NCBI RefSeq assembly: GCF_900086985.1
Contig: NZ_LT593974.1
Location: forward strand, 310,001-374,000
Direction: 5' to 3'
DNA length: 64,000 nucleotides
DNA from: Halomonas sp. HL-93
GTDB taxonomy: Bacteria > Pseudomonadota > Gammaproteobacteria > Pseudomonadales > Halomonadaceae
Position numbers and translations under genes: made by a program. The notes below the pieces were generated by a model, which was not told the origin of the DNA, did no database searches, and saw only the letters and a program-made list of their open reading frames with translations. Every line of letters begins with the position of its first letter. The stretch's first letter is position 1. Below, in pieces: positions 27,981 to 38,372 of the stretch.

Positions 27981-28655
27981 TTAGAGGCCGACTAACGCGG
28001 GCAAATCGCGGATATCGTTAATCTTGGTCGCCCCGTAGCCGTCGCAATAGGGCTCGTGGTTGCGCGCCACAAACGCCTTGTTCTTGATGCCCATCAGGTG
28101 AGCTGAAATAAGGTCATAGCGGAAGCTCGATGAAACGTGCAGCAGCTCTTCGGGGTGGCAGTCCAGGCTGTCGATCATGGCTTCGAAGGCGGCTAAGCGT
28201 GGCTTGTAAACTTTGAAGGTATCGGCGGTGAAGACCTTGTGAAAGGGCACCTCGAGCTTCTGCACGTTCGACATGATTTGGCTGTCATCGGCGTTGGAGT
28301 AAATCACCAGGGGGATTTTGTCGGCAATTTTCGAAAGCCCCTCAATCACGTCCGGGTGTGGGCCCCAGGTAGGGACGGCGTTGTAATAGAGCATGCCTTC
28401 GTTGTCGCGGTATTCGATGCCCCAACGTTTGCAGGTGCGTTCCAGCGCCGCACAGAGGGTTTCTGCGTAGGATTTCCACTCGCCAAGGACTTCGTCGAAA
28501 CGGTAGGCGCCAAAGTCTTTCACGAAGCGCTCCATGCGGTCGGCATCGGGGATGCGATCGGCAAAAATTTCGCGCGTCATACGCCCCATCTGGAAGTTGG
28601 TGAGTGTGCCGTAACAATCAAAGGTGATGTATTTAGGACGCATAATCTCGCTCAT
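27981..28655 (-). CDS. Type II haloacid dehalogenase-like hydrolase
   Basis: HAD-fold hydrolase of 224 aa that looks catalytically complete. Motif I is FDCYGTLTNF (Asp nucleophile), motif II IYSNADD (Ser-Asn), motif III VYKPRLAAF (Lys) and motif IV HVSSSFRYDLISA (Ser, Asp). This set is that of L-2-haloacid dehalogenases, which hydrolyse 2-halo-alkanoates, though many family members act on other compounds. GAGGA lies 8 nt before the ATG. It lies 34 bp before the PuuB-like gene in the same operon and downstream of a second flavoenzyme, so a role in the amine pathway is more probable than true dehalogenation. This is inference. Confidence 0.82.
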   Translation of the reverse strand: MSEIMRPKYITFDCYGTLTNFQMGRMTREIFADRIPDADRMERFVKDFGAYRFDEVLGEWKSYAETLCAALERTCKRWGIEYRDNEGMLYYNAVPTWGPHPDVIEGLSKIADKIPLVIYSNADDSQIMSNVQKLEVPFHKVFTADTFKVYKPRLAAFEAMIDSLDCHPEELLHVSSSFRYDLISAHLMGIKNKAFVARNHEPYCDGYGATKINDIRDLPALVGL

Positions 28656-28814
28656 TTTGTTTGATCCTCGTTTGTCGTGATTGGAGAGTCTTTGGTGCAG
28701 CCACTCATTTCATTACAGCATTCTTGAGCAGGCGCCAGACGCTGAAAGTACGCGCCCGGCTAACACAAACCGTCTTTTTTTGGGATGGATGCAGCATAGA
28801 ATGCGGCAGGCCGC

Positions 28815-30146
28815 TCACATCATTTCAGGCTGGCGGATACGGCTGCCATCGGAGAAGCGGTTGATGTGGTAAGGGGTGGGGTCGACCACGGGAGTGGCAT
28901 TGGTCGCCAAATCCGCCGCCAGTTTTCCCGCACCAGGGCCAATGCCGAAGCCGTGGCCGCTACAGCCAGCGGCGACGATAAAGCCAGGGATGCTCTCAAC
29001 CGGGGAGATGATGGGTATCATATCCGGGGTGGTATCGATCATCCCGGCCCAGGCGCGGGCAATATGGATACCTTTCAGTTCGGGGTACTCTGCCTTCAGT
29101 TCTGCCAGGGCGGCACGTGCCTGGGGAAGATCCGGGGTGGGGTCAAGCACGCGCTGGCGCTCAAATGGCGATACCTGATCAAACTGCCAACTGCCTGCCG
29201 CTTCAGGCCCGTTGAAGAAAGACGCGCCAATGCGTATCTGCAGCTTCTTGGCTAATTTGCTGCGGTAGGCGGCGTAGAATTTGCTTGCGTAACGTAGCCC
29301 CTGGGGGCTGATTTCCACCCGGCCAAGCCCTGGTAGCGCCAAGGTGTAGCTGCCATCCAGGCGGCGGCGCAGCGCGACCTTGGGGGTGATCAAGCAGCCC
29401 GGAGTGACCTCTGGCGCGGCGGTGGTTTGCAGCGCGGTGCCCATGATATTGGCCGAGGGTAGCTCAACGCCGTGGCGACGGCAGAAGCGAGAACTCCAGG
29501 CCCCTCCTGCGCAGATGACCGTCGAGGCTTTGATCAATCCATGCTCCGTCCAAACGCCGCTCACCCGCCCGTCATGCAGGTCCAGGCCGCGCACCGCACA
29601 GTTTTGGTGAAGGTAGGCGCCGTGTTCACGGGCCCCATTCGCGATGGCCGAGCACGCCATTGAGGGTTCGGCCTGGGCATCGCTGGGCGACCATACGCCA
29701 CCAATACAGGTTGAGGTGGTGCCGGGGGCGCGCTTGCGGGCTTCTTCGCCACTCAACATATGGCTGATAAAGCCGCGTTCCTGGGCCTGTTGCCCCCAGG
29801 CTTCCCACTTGGCAAGGGTCGCTTGGCTATCCGTGGTGTAAACGATACCGTTGCGCCGAAACCCCACGTCGCGGCCGATCTCTTGGGAGAACGCCTCCCA
29901 GCGATCGAGGCTATACATGGCCAGCGGCAGTTCGAACATGTCGCGATTCTGCTGGCGCACCCAGCCCCAGTTGCGGCTTGACTGCTCAGCGCCGATAAGC
30001 CCCTTCTCCAGCAGCGCCACCGAGACCCCTTGGCTAGCCAACTCATAGGCGGCGGTCGTCCCCACGATGCCGCCACCGATTACCACCACATCCACCTGCT
30101 CGGGAAGGGCCGGGCTGTCGTGTACGGCGTCCACGTTGATAAACAT
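28815..30146 (-). CDS. FAD-dependent oxidoreductase, DAO family
   Basis: Second flavoenzyme of the row, 443 aa. The FAD motif is VDVVVIGGGIVGTTAAYELA near residue 18, followed by GAEQSSRNWGWVRQQNRD, a pattern common in amine and opine oxidases of the DAO group. The C-terminal part has IPGFIVAAGCSGHGFGIGPG. It is distinct from the PuuB-like enzyme, so the operon encodes two separate oxidation steps or specificities. ATG 30146 has AGAGG about 10 nt ahead; an in-frame start at 30185 is less well supported. A 52-bp gap separates it from the aldehyde dehydrogenase gene, and 159 bp from the HAD gene. Confidence 0.82.
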   Translation of the reverse strand: MFINVDAVHDSPALPEQVDVVVIGGGIVGTTAAYELASQGVSVALLEKGLIGAEQSSRNWGWVRQQNRDMFELPLAMYSLDRWEAFSQEIGRDVGFRRNGIVYTTDSQATLAKWEAWGQQAQERGFISHMLSGEEARKRAPGTTSTCIGGVWSPSDAQAEPSMACSAIANGAREHGAYLHQNCAVRGLDLHDGRVSGVWTEHGLIKASTVICAGGAWSSRFCRRHGVELPSANIMGTALQTTAAPEVTPGCLITPKVALRRRLDGSYTLALPGLGRVEISPQGLRYASKFYAAYRSKLAKKLQIRIGASFFNGPEAAGSWQFDQVSPFERQRVLDPTPDLPQARAALAELKAEYPELKGIHIARAWAGMIDTTPDMIPIISPVESIPGFIVAAGCSGHGFGIGPGAGKLAADLATNATPVVDPTPYHINRFSDGSRIRQPEMM

Positions 30147-30198
30147 GCTTGCTACCTCTACTTGGTAGATAAAATCACTATCCAATACGCTGGATTAC

Positions 30199-31674
30199 TC
30201 ACTGGTCGAGATCGATCAGCACGCTTTTATGCTGCAGGCAGGCGTCAAAGGCCGCGCGGCCCAGGTCGCGGCCCACCCCTGAACGTTTGTAGCCGCCAGT
30301 GGGCAGAATGTAATCGTTACTGCGACCGTAGCGGTTAACCCATACCGTGCCCGCCGAGAGGCTTCTTACCGTGCGCAGCGCACGCCCCAGGTCAGCGGTA
30401 TGAATGCCCGCCGCCAGGCCGTAGACATCGTGTTCGGCCAGCGCTAAGGCCTCTTCTTCACCCTCGAAGGTTTGGATAGTTAACACCGGGCCGAAGATTT
30501 CTTCCTCCACGGCGGGATTGTGGCGGTCATTCGTATGCAGCAGGGTGGGCTTGTAGAAGTGGCCGCCATCATTGCGTTCAAAGCGCTCTCCACCACTCAG
30601 CAGCTCAGCGCCCGCCTCGCGGGAGCGCGCCACGATGGATTCAATGCGCTCCAATTGGATAGCGGAAATAATCGGCGAAAACCAACCGCCAGCCTGCCAG
30701 GTGTGGCCAGGGGTAAGGGTTTTGAACAGACCGCTAAGCCGCTCAACCATGGGCTCAAGCAACTCCCGTTGGATCAATAGCCGCGAGCCTGCAACGCACA
30801 CTTGCCCGGCGTTGCCGGTAATCGCGGCGGCCAGGGTTTTGGCGGTGCGATCAATATCCGGGATATCGGCAAACACCAGTTGCGGGCTCTTGCCACCCAG
30901 CTCCAGAGTGACCGGCTTGGGCCCGGTTTCGGCACAGGCGCCCATGATGGTGCGCCCGGTCACCGTTGAGCCGGTGAAGGTGACCTTGGCCACAGAGGGG
31001 TGACGACAGAGCGCGTCGCCAGTTAACGGCCCGTTGCCCTGGATAACGTTGAGCACCCCTGGTGGCATGCCCGCCTCAATGGCTAGCTCGGCCAGCCGCA
31101 CGGCGGTGAAAGGCGTCATCTCGGAGGGTTTGAGCACCACCGTGTTGCCTGCGGCCAGCGCGGGGGCGACTTTCCAGCAGGTCATGCTGAGGGGAAAGTT
31201 CCAGGGCGCGATCGCGCCAACGACGCCCAACGGCTCGGCAATCTGCATACCCAGGTGGTCGTGGGCGGTCGCCGCGACCTCGCCGCCGTGCTTGTCGGCG
31301 AATTCCGCAAAGAAGCGAATACCCTCGGCGGTGTAGGGCACATCCCAGGCCCGGGTCTGATCGATCGGCCGGGTGGAACCAAGTGATTCCAGCGGGGCGA
31401 GATAGTCAATATCGGCTTCAATCAGCTCTGCCCAGCGGCGCATAACCCGTGCCCGCTCCCGCGGCGCGCAGCGTGACCAGTCACCGCGCATAAACGCCTG
31501 TTGGGCGCTGGCGACGGCATCATCGACGCGACTGGCATCGGCCAGGGGCAGCTCGGCATAGACGGCCCCGTCGGAGGGACGGGATACACTGAGCGCGCTT
31601 GGGTCAGTTACGCGCTGACCCTGAATAAAGTGCGCACAGGGCAAGGCAATGCGGGCAGGATCGAAACTTGGCAT
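30199..31674 (-). CDS. Aldehyde dehydrogenase, PuuC/betaine-aldehyde type
   Basis: NAD(P)-dependent dehydrogenase of 491 aa for an amino- or small aldehyde. It has GAIAPWNFPLSM, the base Glu in VTLELGGKSPQLVF and the nucleophile Cys in NAGQVCVAGSR, all in the standard spacing; the C-terminus reads PTGGYKRSGVGRDLGR. AAGGAC lies 5 nt before the ATG. It is the first gene of the long minus-strand row that continues with two flavoenzymes, HAD, ABC transporter and gabD, so it probably oxidises the aldehyde released by those flavoenzymes. The gene upstream is divergent, leaving a 265-bp control region. Confidence 0.88.
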   Translation of the reverse strand: MPSFDPARIALPCAHFIQGQRVTDPSALSVSRPSDGAVYAELPLADASRVDDAVASAQQAFMRGDWSRCAPRERARVMRRWAELIEADIDYLAPLESLGSTRPIDQTRAWDVPYTAEGIRFFAEFADKHGGEVAATAHDHLGMQIAEPLGVVGAIAPWNFPLSMTCWKVAPALAAGNTVVLKPSEMTPFTAVRLAELAIEAGMPPGVLNVIQGNGPLTGDALCRHPSVAKVTFTGSTVTGRTIMGACAETGPKPVTLELGGKSPQLVFADIPDIDRTAKTLAAAITGNAGQVCVAGSRLLIQRELLEPMVERLSGLFKTLTPGHTWQAGGWFSPIISAIQLERIESIVARSREAGAELLSGGERFERNDGGHFYKPTLLHTNDRHNPAVEEEIFGPVLTIQTFEGEEEALALAEHDVYGLAAGIHTADLGRALRTVRSLSAGTVWVNRYGRSNDYILPTGGYKRSGVGRDLGRAAFDACLQHKSVLIDLDQ

Positions 31675-31762
31675 GTTAGTCCTTGATTAGAGATATTTAA
31701 TAATAAGGAATGGTGACGGCATCCAATGGGTGTCTTGCTTGCCTACCATCCTAGGTCGGATG

Positions 31763-31780
31763 CCCCAGCATGGGGTGCTG
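31763..31780. promoter_or_regulatory. Interlocked palindromes in the divergent promoter region
   Basis: Within the 265-bp spacer between the aldehyde dehydrogenase gene (minus) and the GNAT gene (plus), two short palindromes overlap: CCCCA-GCA-TGGGG at 31763-31775 and CAGCA-TGGGG-TGCTG at 31766-31780. Such symmetry is a candidate operator for a dimeric regulator of the amine locus. No regulator is assigned, and the arms are short, so chance occurrence is possible. Confidence 0.35.
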
Positions 31781-31939
31781 AGTACAGGGGGCTTGGGCGC
31801 AGGTGATGCGCTCCCCTATAGCCGCGACGGTTAAATCTGCTGAATTGCGCCAAGTGCCCGTTTACGGCGTGGCATCGCGCCGCCCTGAGTGCCAAAGTAG
31901 CAGCAAACCAAACAACCCCAGCGCAAGGAAAATCGTGCG

Positions 31940-32809
31940 ATGACTCACTCCCCTTCGACGACTGCTTCAGCTAGTGCTCCCGCCCGCTTTGAGCGTGAGG
32001 GCTTAACGTGGCGACCCATGACCGTTAACGATCTTGAGGCGGCGCATCGCCTGTCCCATAAACTTGGCTGGCCCCACCGCGTCGACGATTGGCGCCAGAT
32101 GCTTGAGGTGGGAGAAGGCGTTGTCCTGGAAAGCGTCGGCGGTGAACTGGTGGGCACTGGGCTCTGCTTCAATCAAGGGGCCGTGGCCACCCTGGGGCTG
32201 GTGGTGATTAGCGACGATTGGCAGGGCCTCGGGCTCGGGCGCGAGATGATGGTACGGCTGATGGCGCTGGCGGGCCCACGAACGCTGCTATTAGTGGCCA
32301 CGAAAGCGGGCCAGCCCCTGTACCAAAAACTGGGCTTTGAACCGTGCAATCGCATCTGCCAATACCAAGGAGTGGTCACCGGCGCACCGCCTGCGCCGCG
32401 TGAGCCGGGTTTACGTCCGATGGAGGCAATCGATCAGGCGATACTGATCGCGCTCTCACCCGACAGCCCGGCTCATGCGGTGGCCGTTCAATCGGCTAAT
32501 AGAGGGGTGGTGATTGAAAAGGCAGGTGTCATTGAAGGGTTTGCGCTAAAGCGTACCTATGGGCGCGGCGAGCATATTGGCCCCATTCTGGCGCGCAGTG
32601 CCGAACAGGCGCAGGCGCTGGTGTTGGCGCTGCTGACGGATGCTGAGGGTGATTTTATACGCATTGATTTAGTCGATCCCAACGACGATAGCTGGCTGAC
32701 GGCGTTAGGACTCACCTGTGTCGATCAAATCACCCGCATGCGCTGTGGCGAGGCTGTCGAGGAGGGGCCGTTAACGCGCTTTGGCATGCTGACTCAGGCG
32801 CTGGGCTAA
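31940..32809 (+). CDS. Two-domain GNAT-family N-acetyltransferase
   Basis: Acyl-CoA-dependent N-acyltransferase of 289 aa. The N-terminal half is a GNAT domain with the acetyl-CoA loop motif DDWQGLGLGREMM near residue 95 and the following LVATKAGQPLYQKLGFEP. The C-terminal half resembles the second GNAT-like domain found in YitH/HolE-type enzymes (GFALKRTYGRGEHIGPILAR). AAGGA lies about 10 nt ahead of the ATG. It is followed 14 bp later by an amidohydrolase gene. The pairing of an N-acylating and an N-deacylating enzyme suggests acylated intermediates or detoxification of the amine substrate. The substrate is unknown. Confidence 0.8.
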   Translation: MTHSPSTTASASAPARFEREGLTWRPMTVNDLEAAHRLSHKLGWPHRVDDWRQMLEVGEGVVLESVGGELVGTGLCFNQGAVATLGLVVISDDWQGLGLGREMMVRLMALAGPRTLLLVATKAGQPLYQKLGFEPCNRICQYQGVVTGAPPAPREPGLRPMEAIDQAILIALSPDSPAHAVAVQSANRGVVIEKAGVIEGFALKRTYGRGEHIGPILARSAEQAQALVLALLTDAEGDFIRIDLVDPNDDSWLTALGLTCVDQITRMRCGEAVEEGPLTRFGMLTQALG

Positions 32810-32823
32810 CTCGGAGGCAGCTT

Positions 32824-34119
32824 ATGAACGCGAATATCATGGATGCCGCGAATGCCCTCGCTCCTCAGCTCTCTGCCCTGCGGCGTGACTTTCACCGCTA
32901 TCCCGAGCAGGGGTGGATGGAGTTCCGCACCGCCAGCCTTGTGGCTGAACGGCTTAGCCAGTTGGGGTTCAGCGTTCAACTGGGAAAAGCAGTGGTGAGT
33001 GAGTGCACGCGCATGGGCGTGCCAGATGCTCAAACGCTGGACGAAGCCTTGGCACGTGCACGTACTCAGGGTGCCGTTGAGCGCTGGCTGCCTGCCCTGG
33101 AAGGGGGCTTTACCGGCGTTGTGGGTACGCTGGATACGCAGCGCCTGGGGCCAACCCAGGCGTTCCGTTTCGACCTTGATGCCCTGCCAATCGTTGAGTC
33201 CAGCGAGGGTGATCACCGTCCTTACCAAGCGGGCTTCCACTCGCTCAATCAAGGCTCCATGCACGCCTGCGGCCATGATGGCCATACCACCATCGGGTTG
33301 GGCATGGCGGAACTGCTGAGCCAGTTTTCCAGCCAGCTGTGCGGCAAAATAAAATTGATTTTCCAGCCAGCCGAAGAGGGCGTGCGGGGCGCCCAGTCGA
33401 TGGTCGAAGCGGGTGTCGTCGATGACGTTGATAGATTGGTCGCCACGCATCTGGGCCTTGGGCACCCCAGCGGCCATGTAATTTGCGCCGCCGATGGCTT
33501 TCTGGCCACCACCAAGCTGGATGTGCGCTTTTCAGGCAAGGCGGCCCATGCCGGCGGTCAGCCAGAAGTTGGCCAGAATGCCTTGCTGGCGGCCGCCCAG
33601 GCGACCCTTGGTTTGCACGCCATCGCCCCCCATAGCCAAGGCGCTGCGCGGATTAATGTGGGTCAACTGCATGCCGGGAGTGGGCGCAATATCATTGCCG
33701 ATAGCGCGCTGTTAAGGCTGGAGACCCGTGGTGCTACGGAAGACATCAACCACTATATGGAAAACCGTGCGTTTGAGGTGCTTAAAGGCGCTGCTGCCAT
33801 GCAGGGCGTTGATGTCTCGATTGAGCGCGTTGGCGCTGCCAGTGCCTGCGCCGCCAGCCCTGCTTTGGTAGATAAAATTGCCGCTTGTCTTGGCGGTTAC
33901 CCTGGCATCACCCAGTTAGTGAAGCACGATGTAACGGCCTCGGGCTCAGAAGATGCCACCTCACTAATGGCCAGGGTGATGGAGCACGGTGGCCAGGCGA
34001 GTTACATGATTTTTGGTGCGGATCTTGCGGCTGGCCATCACCACGCCTGCTTTGACTTTGATGAGGCAGTGATGCCACTGGCAGTCGGCGCGTTGATGCA
34101 GGTAGCGCTTACCTCATGA
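32824..34119 (+). CDS. AbgA-like M20 amidohydrolase
   Basis: Zinc-dependent amidohydrolase of 431 aa that closely follows AbgA, the catalytic-type subunit of p-aminobenzoyl-glutamate hydrolase: LRRDFHRYPEQGWMEFRTAS at the N-terminus, AFRFDLDALPI, HACGHDGHTTIGLG and IFQPAEEGVRGAQSMV carry the metal ligands (His, Asp, Glu), and GSEDATSLMARV and AAGHHHACFDFDE end the active site. AbgA normally pairs with AbgB, and no AbgB gene is seen here, so this one may work alone on a different N-acyl amino acid. GGAGG lies 7 nt ahead. It is cotranscribed with the GNAT gene. Confidence 0.85.
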   Translation: MNANIMDAANALAPQLSALRRDFHRYPEQGWMEFRTASLVAERLSQLGFSVQLGKAVVSECTRMGVPDAQTLDEALARARTQGAVERWLPALEGGFTGVVGTLDTQRLGPTQAFRFDLDALPIVESSEGDHRPYQAGFHSLNQGSMHACGHDGHTTIGLGMAELLSQFSSQLCGKIKLIFQPAEEGVRGAQSMVEAGVVDDVDRLVATHLGLGHPSGHVICAADGFLATTKLDVRFSGKAAHAGGQPEVGQNALLAAAQATLGLHAIAPHSQGAARINVGQLHAGSGRNIIADSALLRLETRGATEDINHYMENRAFEVLKGAAAMQGVDVSIERVGAASACAASPALVDKIAACLGGYPGITQLVKHDVTASGSEDATSLMARVMEHGGQASYMIFGADLAAGHHHACFDFDEAVMPLAVGALMQVALTS

Positions 34120-34225
34120 TACGCGACGCAGAAGCGCTGATGGATATGACGCTGGTTTTGTAACTCATCAGCCATGGTGATGGCGTAAACCTATAAGGCA
34201 ATACGGCTGTTTCGATTGCTATCGG

Positions 34226-35290
34226 GTGAGTCGCGTATCGGCGCAAGCCGGAATTTCCCCGTGCGCTTACCCGGCGCTATCTTGGCGCCTGATTACAAAA
34301 CTAAGTACTGCCGCCGATTTGGAGCGTAAAACCCACATCGTGCTGGCGGCGGGCAACACCGTAGTGCTCAAGCCAGCGGAAGACGCCTGTTTGAGTGTGC
34401 TACGCTTGGCGGAGTTGGCAGTGAGCCATGGTTTGCCAGTTGGGGCCCTCAATGTAGTACCAGGGCTTGGCTCCGAGGCGGGTGCTGCGCTTGCCGCCCA
34501 TCCCGACATTGATCATCTCTCCTTTACCGGCTCGCCTGAGACTGGCACGCATGTCGCCCAGGCGGCTGCGCAACACCATGTCCCGGTTACCCTGGAGCTA
34601 GGCGGTAAATCGCCCCAATTAGTGTTTGCCGATGCAGACCTTGACGCAGCGCTTCCAGCAGTAGTGCGCGGCATTATTCAAAATGCCGGGCAGACCTGTT
34701 CGGCAGGCAGTCGCTTACTGGTTCAGCGTGAAATTGCCGATAGTGTGGTAGCAAATCTTTGTGAGCGTTTTGCTACCTTGCGTTGTGACGCGGGTGAAGC
34801 AGATGCTGACTGTGGGCCGCTGATCAGTGCGCGCCAAAAAGCCAAATTGGAAGCACGTTTGGTGGCGGCTGAGGCGGATGGTATTCGCGTGGCGGCAAAA
34901 GGCAAGTTAGCCCCAGGCGCGCGTTCCGGAGGCCATTTCGTGCTTCCGCAACTACTGACAGACATCCCTGAGGGACACGAAGTGCTCCAAGAGGAGTTGT
35001 TTGGCCCTGTGTTGGTGGTGCAGGTATTTGAGGATGAAGCGGAAGCGTTGGCACTGGCCAACGCCACCGATTTTGGTCTATGTGCAGGCATTTGGACGCA
35101 TGATGGCGGTCGCCAGCTACGCTTAGCCAAGGGTATTCGTAGTGGTCAGGTATTCATCAATAATTACGGCGCTGCCGGGGGCGTCGAGCTGCCCTTTGGG
35201 GGCGTTGGCCGTTCCGGCCATGGCCGTGAAAAAGGCTTTGAAGGACTACGAAGCTATACACGTATTAAGACCGTCGCAATCAAGCATTAA
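34226..35290 (+). pseudogene. Aldehyde dehydrogenase lacking its N-terminal third (probable remnant)
   Basis: From about base 34343 the frame encodes a well-conserved aldehyde dehydrogenase C-terminal two thirds (AAGNTVVLKP onward), including the base Glu in VTLELGGKSPQLVF and nucleophile Cys in NAGQTCSAGSR, then PFGGVGRSGHGREKG. About 160 residues of the usual N-terminus, which carry most of the NAD-binding fold and the PWNFP motif, are missing. The 39 residues encoded before the match, starting at a GTG without a clear ribosome-binding site, do not look like the family. A deletion or rearrangement after the amidohydrolase gene is the simplest reading. The retained part is undamaged, suggesting a recent event or some residual role. 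Confidence 0.72.
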
Positions 35291-35321
35291 CGGATGCGTC
35301 ACCTAACCTAGGGAGATAACA

Positions 35322-36197
35322 ATGAAGACAGCACGCCAAGTCGGCATCGTCGGTGTGGGTTTAATGGGCCACGGAATTGCCGCGAGTTTGCTACGCGCCG
35401 GCCATCAGGTCAGCTTTCTAGAACACCCAGGCAACCAGCCGGTAGATGACTTATTGGCCGCGGGTGCCACGGCGCTGCGTTCGGGCCGGGAAGTGGCTCA
35501 GCGCGCGGAGGTGGTGATTTTGTGTGTCACAGGGTCGCCCCAGGTAGAAGCAGTGTTGTTTGAACCCAACGGCGTACTAGAGGGATTAACGTCCGGCAGC
35601 GTGGTGGTGGACTGCTCCACCGCCTTACCTAGTTCCACTGAAAAAGTCGCTGCCCGAGTTGCTGGCGCGGGCGGGCGCTTTATGGATGCCGCCATGACAC
35701 GCACCCCAAAAGAAGCCGCAGAAGGTCGACTCAACTTGATTGTGGGTGCGCCGCAAGCGCTGTTTGATGAAACGCTACCGCTGTTGCAAGGCTTTGCCGA
35801 AAACATTGCCCATGCGGGCGAAGTAGGCGCAGGGCATACGCTCAAACTGCTGCATAACTTCGTTTCACTGGGTTTTTCCGCCGTACTGGCCGAGGCCACC
35901 GCTGCTTCTCGCAAAGCGGGCATCAGCGATACTGCCCTGTTAGAAGTGCTGGGGGCAGGAGGCGGTGGTGGGGTGATACTAGAACGGCTGCGCCCCTATA
36001 TCGCTGAAAATGACCCTTCTGGGTTTCGGTTTACCGTTGCCAATGCCAGTAAAGACCTCGGCTACTACCAGACCATGACCAGCGAGTTGGGTGTGGAGCA
36101 AGGCGTTGCGGGCGCAGTGCATGCCCTGTATTCCTCAATCGACGATAGCGCGCTTGCAGTGCCAGAGGTCATAGGCGTGCTTGAAAAACGTCGCTAA
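35322..36197 (+). CDS. Beta-hydroxyacid dehydrogenase (3-hydroxyisobutyrate dehydrogenase family)
   Basis: NAD(P)-dependent oxidoreductase of 291 aa in the family of 3-hydroxyisobutyrate dehydrogenase and tartronate semialdehyde reductase. Seen: nucleotide motif VGIVGVGLMGHGIAASLL at the N-terminus; the substrate region VDCSTALPSSTEKVA; MDAAMTRTPKEAAEGRL, where family members usually read DAPVSGG; and the catalytic lysine in GAGHTLKLLHNFVSLG. AGGGAG lies 7 nt before the ATG. It follows the truncated aldehyde dehydrogenase by 31 bp on the same strand. The departure from the VSGG motif suggests an uncommon substrate. Confidence 0.85.
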   Translation: MKTARQVGIVGVGLMGHGIAASLLRAGHQVSFLEHPGNQPVDDLLAAGATALRSGREVAQRAEVVILCVTGSPQVEAVLFEPNGVLEGLTSGSVVVDCSTALPSSTEKVAARVAGAGGRFMDAAMTRTPKEAAEGRLNLIVGAPQALFDETLPLLQGFAENIAHAGEVGAGHTLKLLHNFVSLGFSAVLAEATAASRKAGISDTALLEVLGAGGGGGVILERLRPYIAENDPSGFRFTVANASKDLGYYQTMTSELGVEQGVAGAVHALYSSIDDSALAVPEVIGVLEKRR

Positions 36198-36477
36198 AAA
36201 TAGCGGTTGCAGATGTAAAGCTTAGCAACTATTCCTGATGAGGCGATCAGCGCGAAAGGAGTGCAATTGGCATTTAATTGGCGCCCCATAGCCTGCGTTA
36301 TGTTAATGAAGTGTAATTGGTTATATTTTTAGGTAACTGTAGCCAGTGCTAGACAGTAAGGTTTGCGCTGACATAGGCGTGTGGCGCATAGCTGAACCCG
36401 TAGTGCCGATGCCTGTCAATGTTCGCATGAACAACGGCAACGAGTGCACTTCTATTTCACAGGGACGAGTTAAAAGT

Positions 36478-38189
<1,712 letters not shown>

Positions 38190-38372
38190 TCATCAAATAA
38201 AAGATCAACTCAACTCTATAGTGTGTGAAGCAACGCGCTTAGAGCCAGATCATTCGATCGACTGTGACATTGGCTGTCCTAGAGACCCGATGTGGTTGGC
38301 CCTATAGCAGCGCGGGTGATGTCGCTAGTCTTTCATTAGATGATTGTTGGGTAAATTAATTGGGAGCTTGCT

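Noticed and set aside
27981..28655. A true haloacid dehalogenation pathway
   Set aside because: The enzyme has the type II motif set, but its operon holds amine oxidases and an amine-type transporter and nothing linked to halogenated acids.
15878..36197. Ectoine degradation (doe) cluster
   Set aside because: Lrp regulator, aminotransferase, M20 hydrolase and dehydrogenase genes suggested it, but no DoeA-type ectoine hydrolase was found and the M20 protein fits AbgA better than DoeB.
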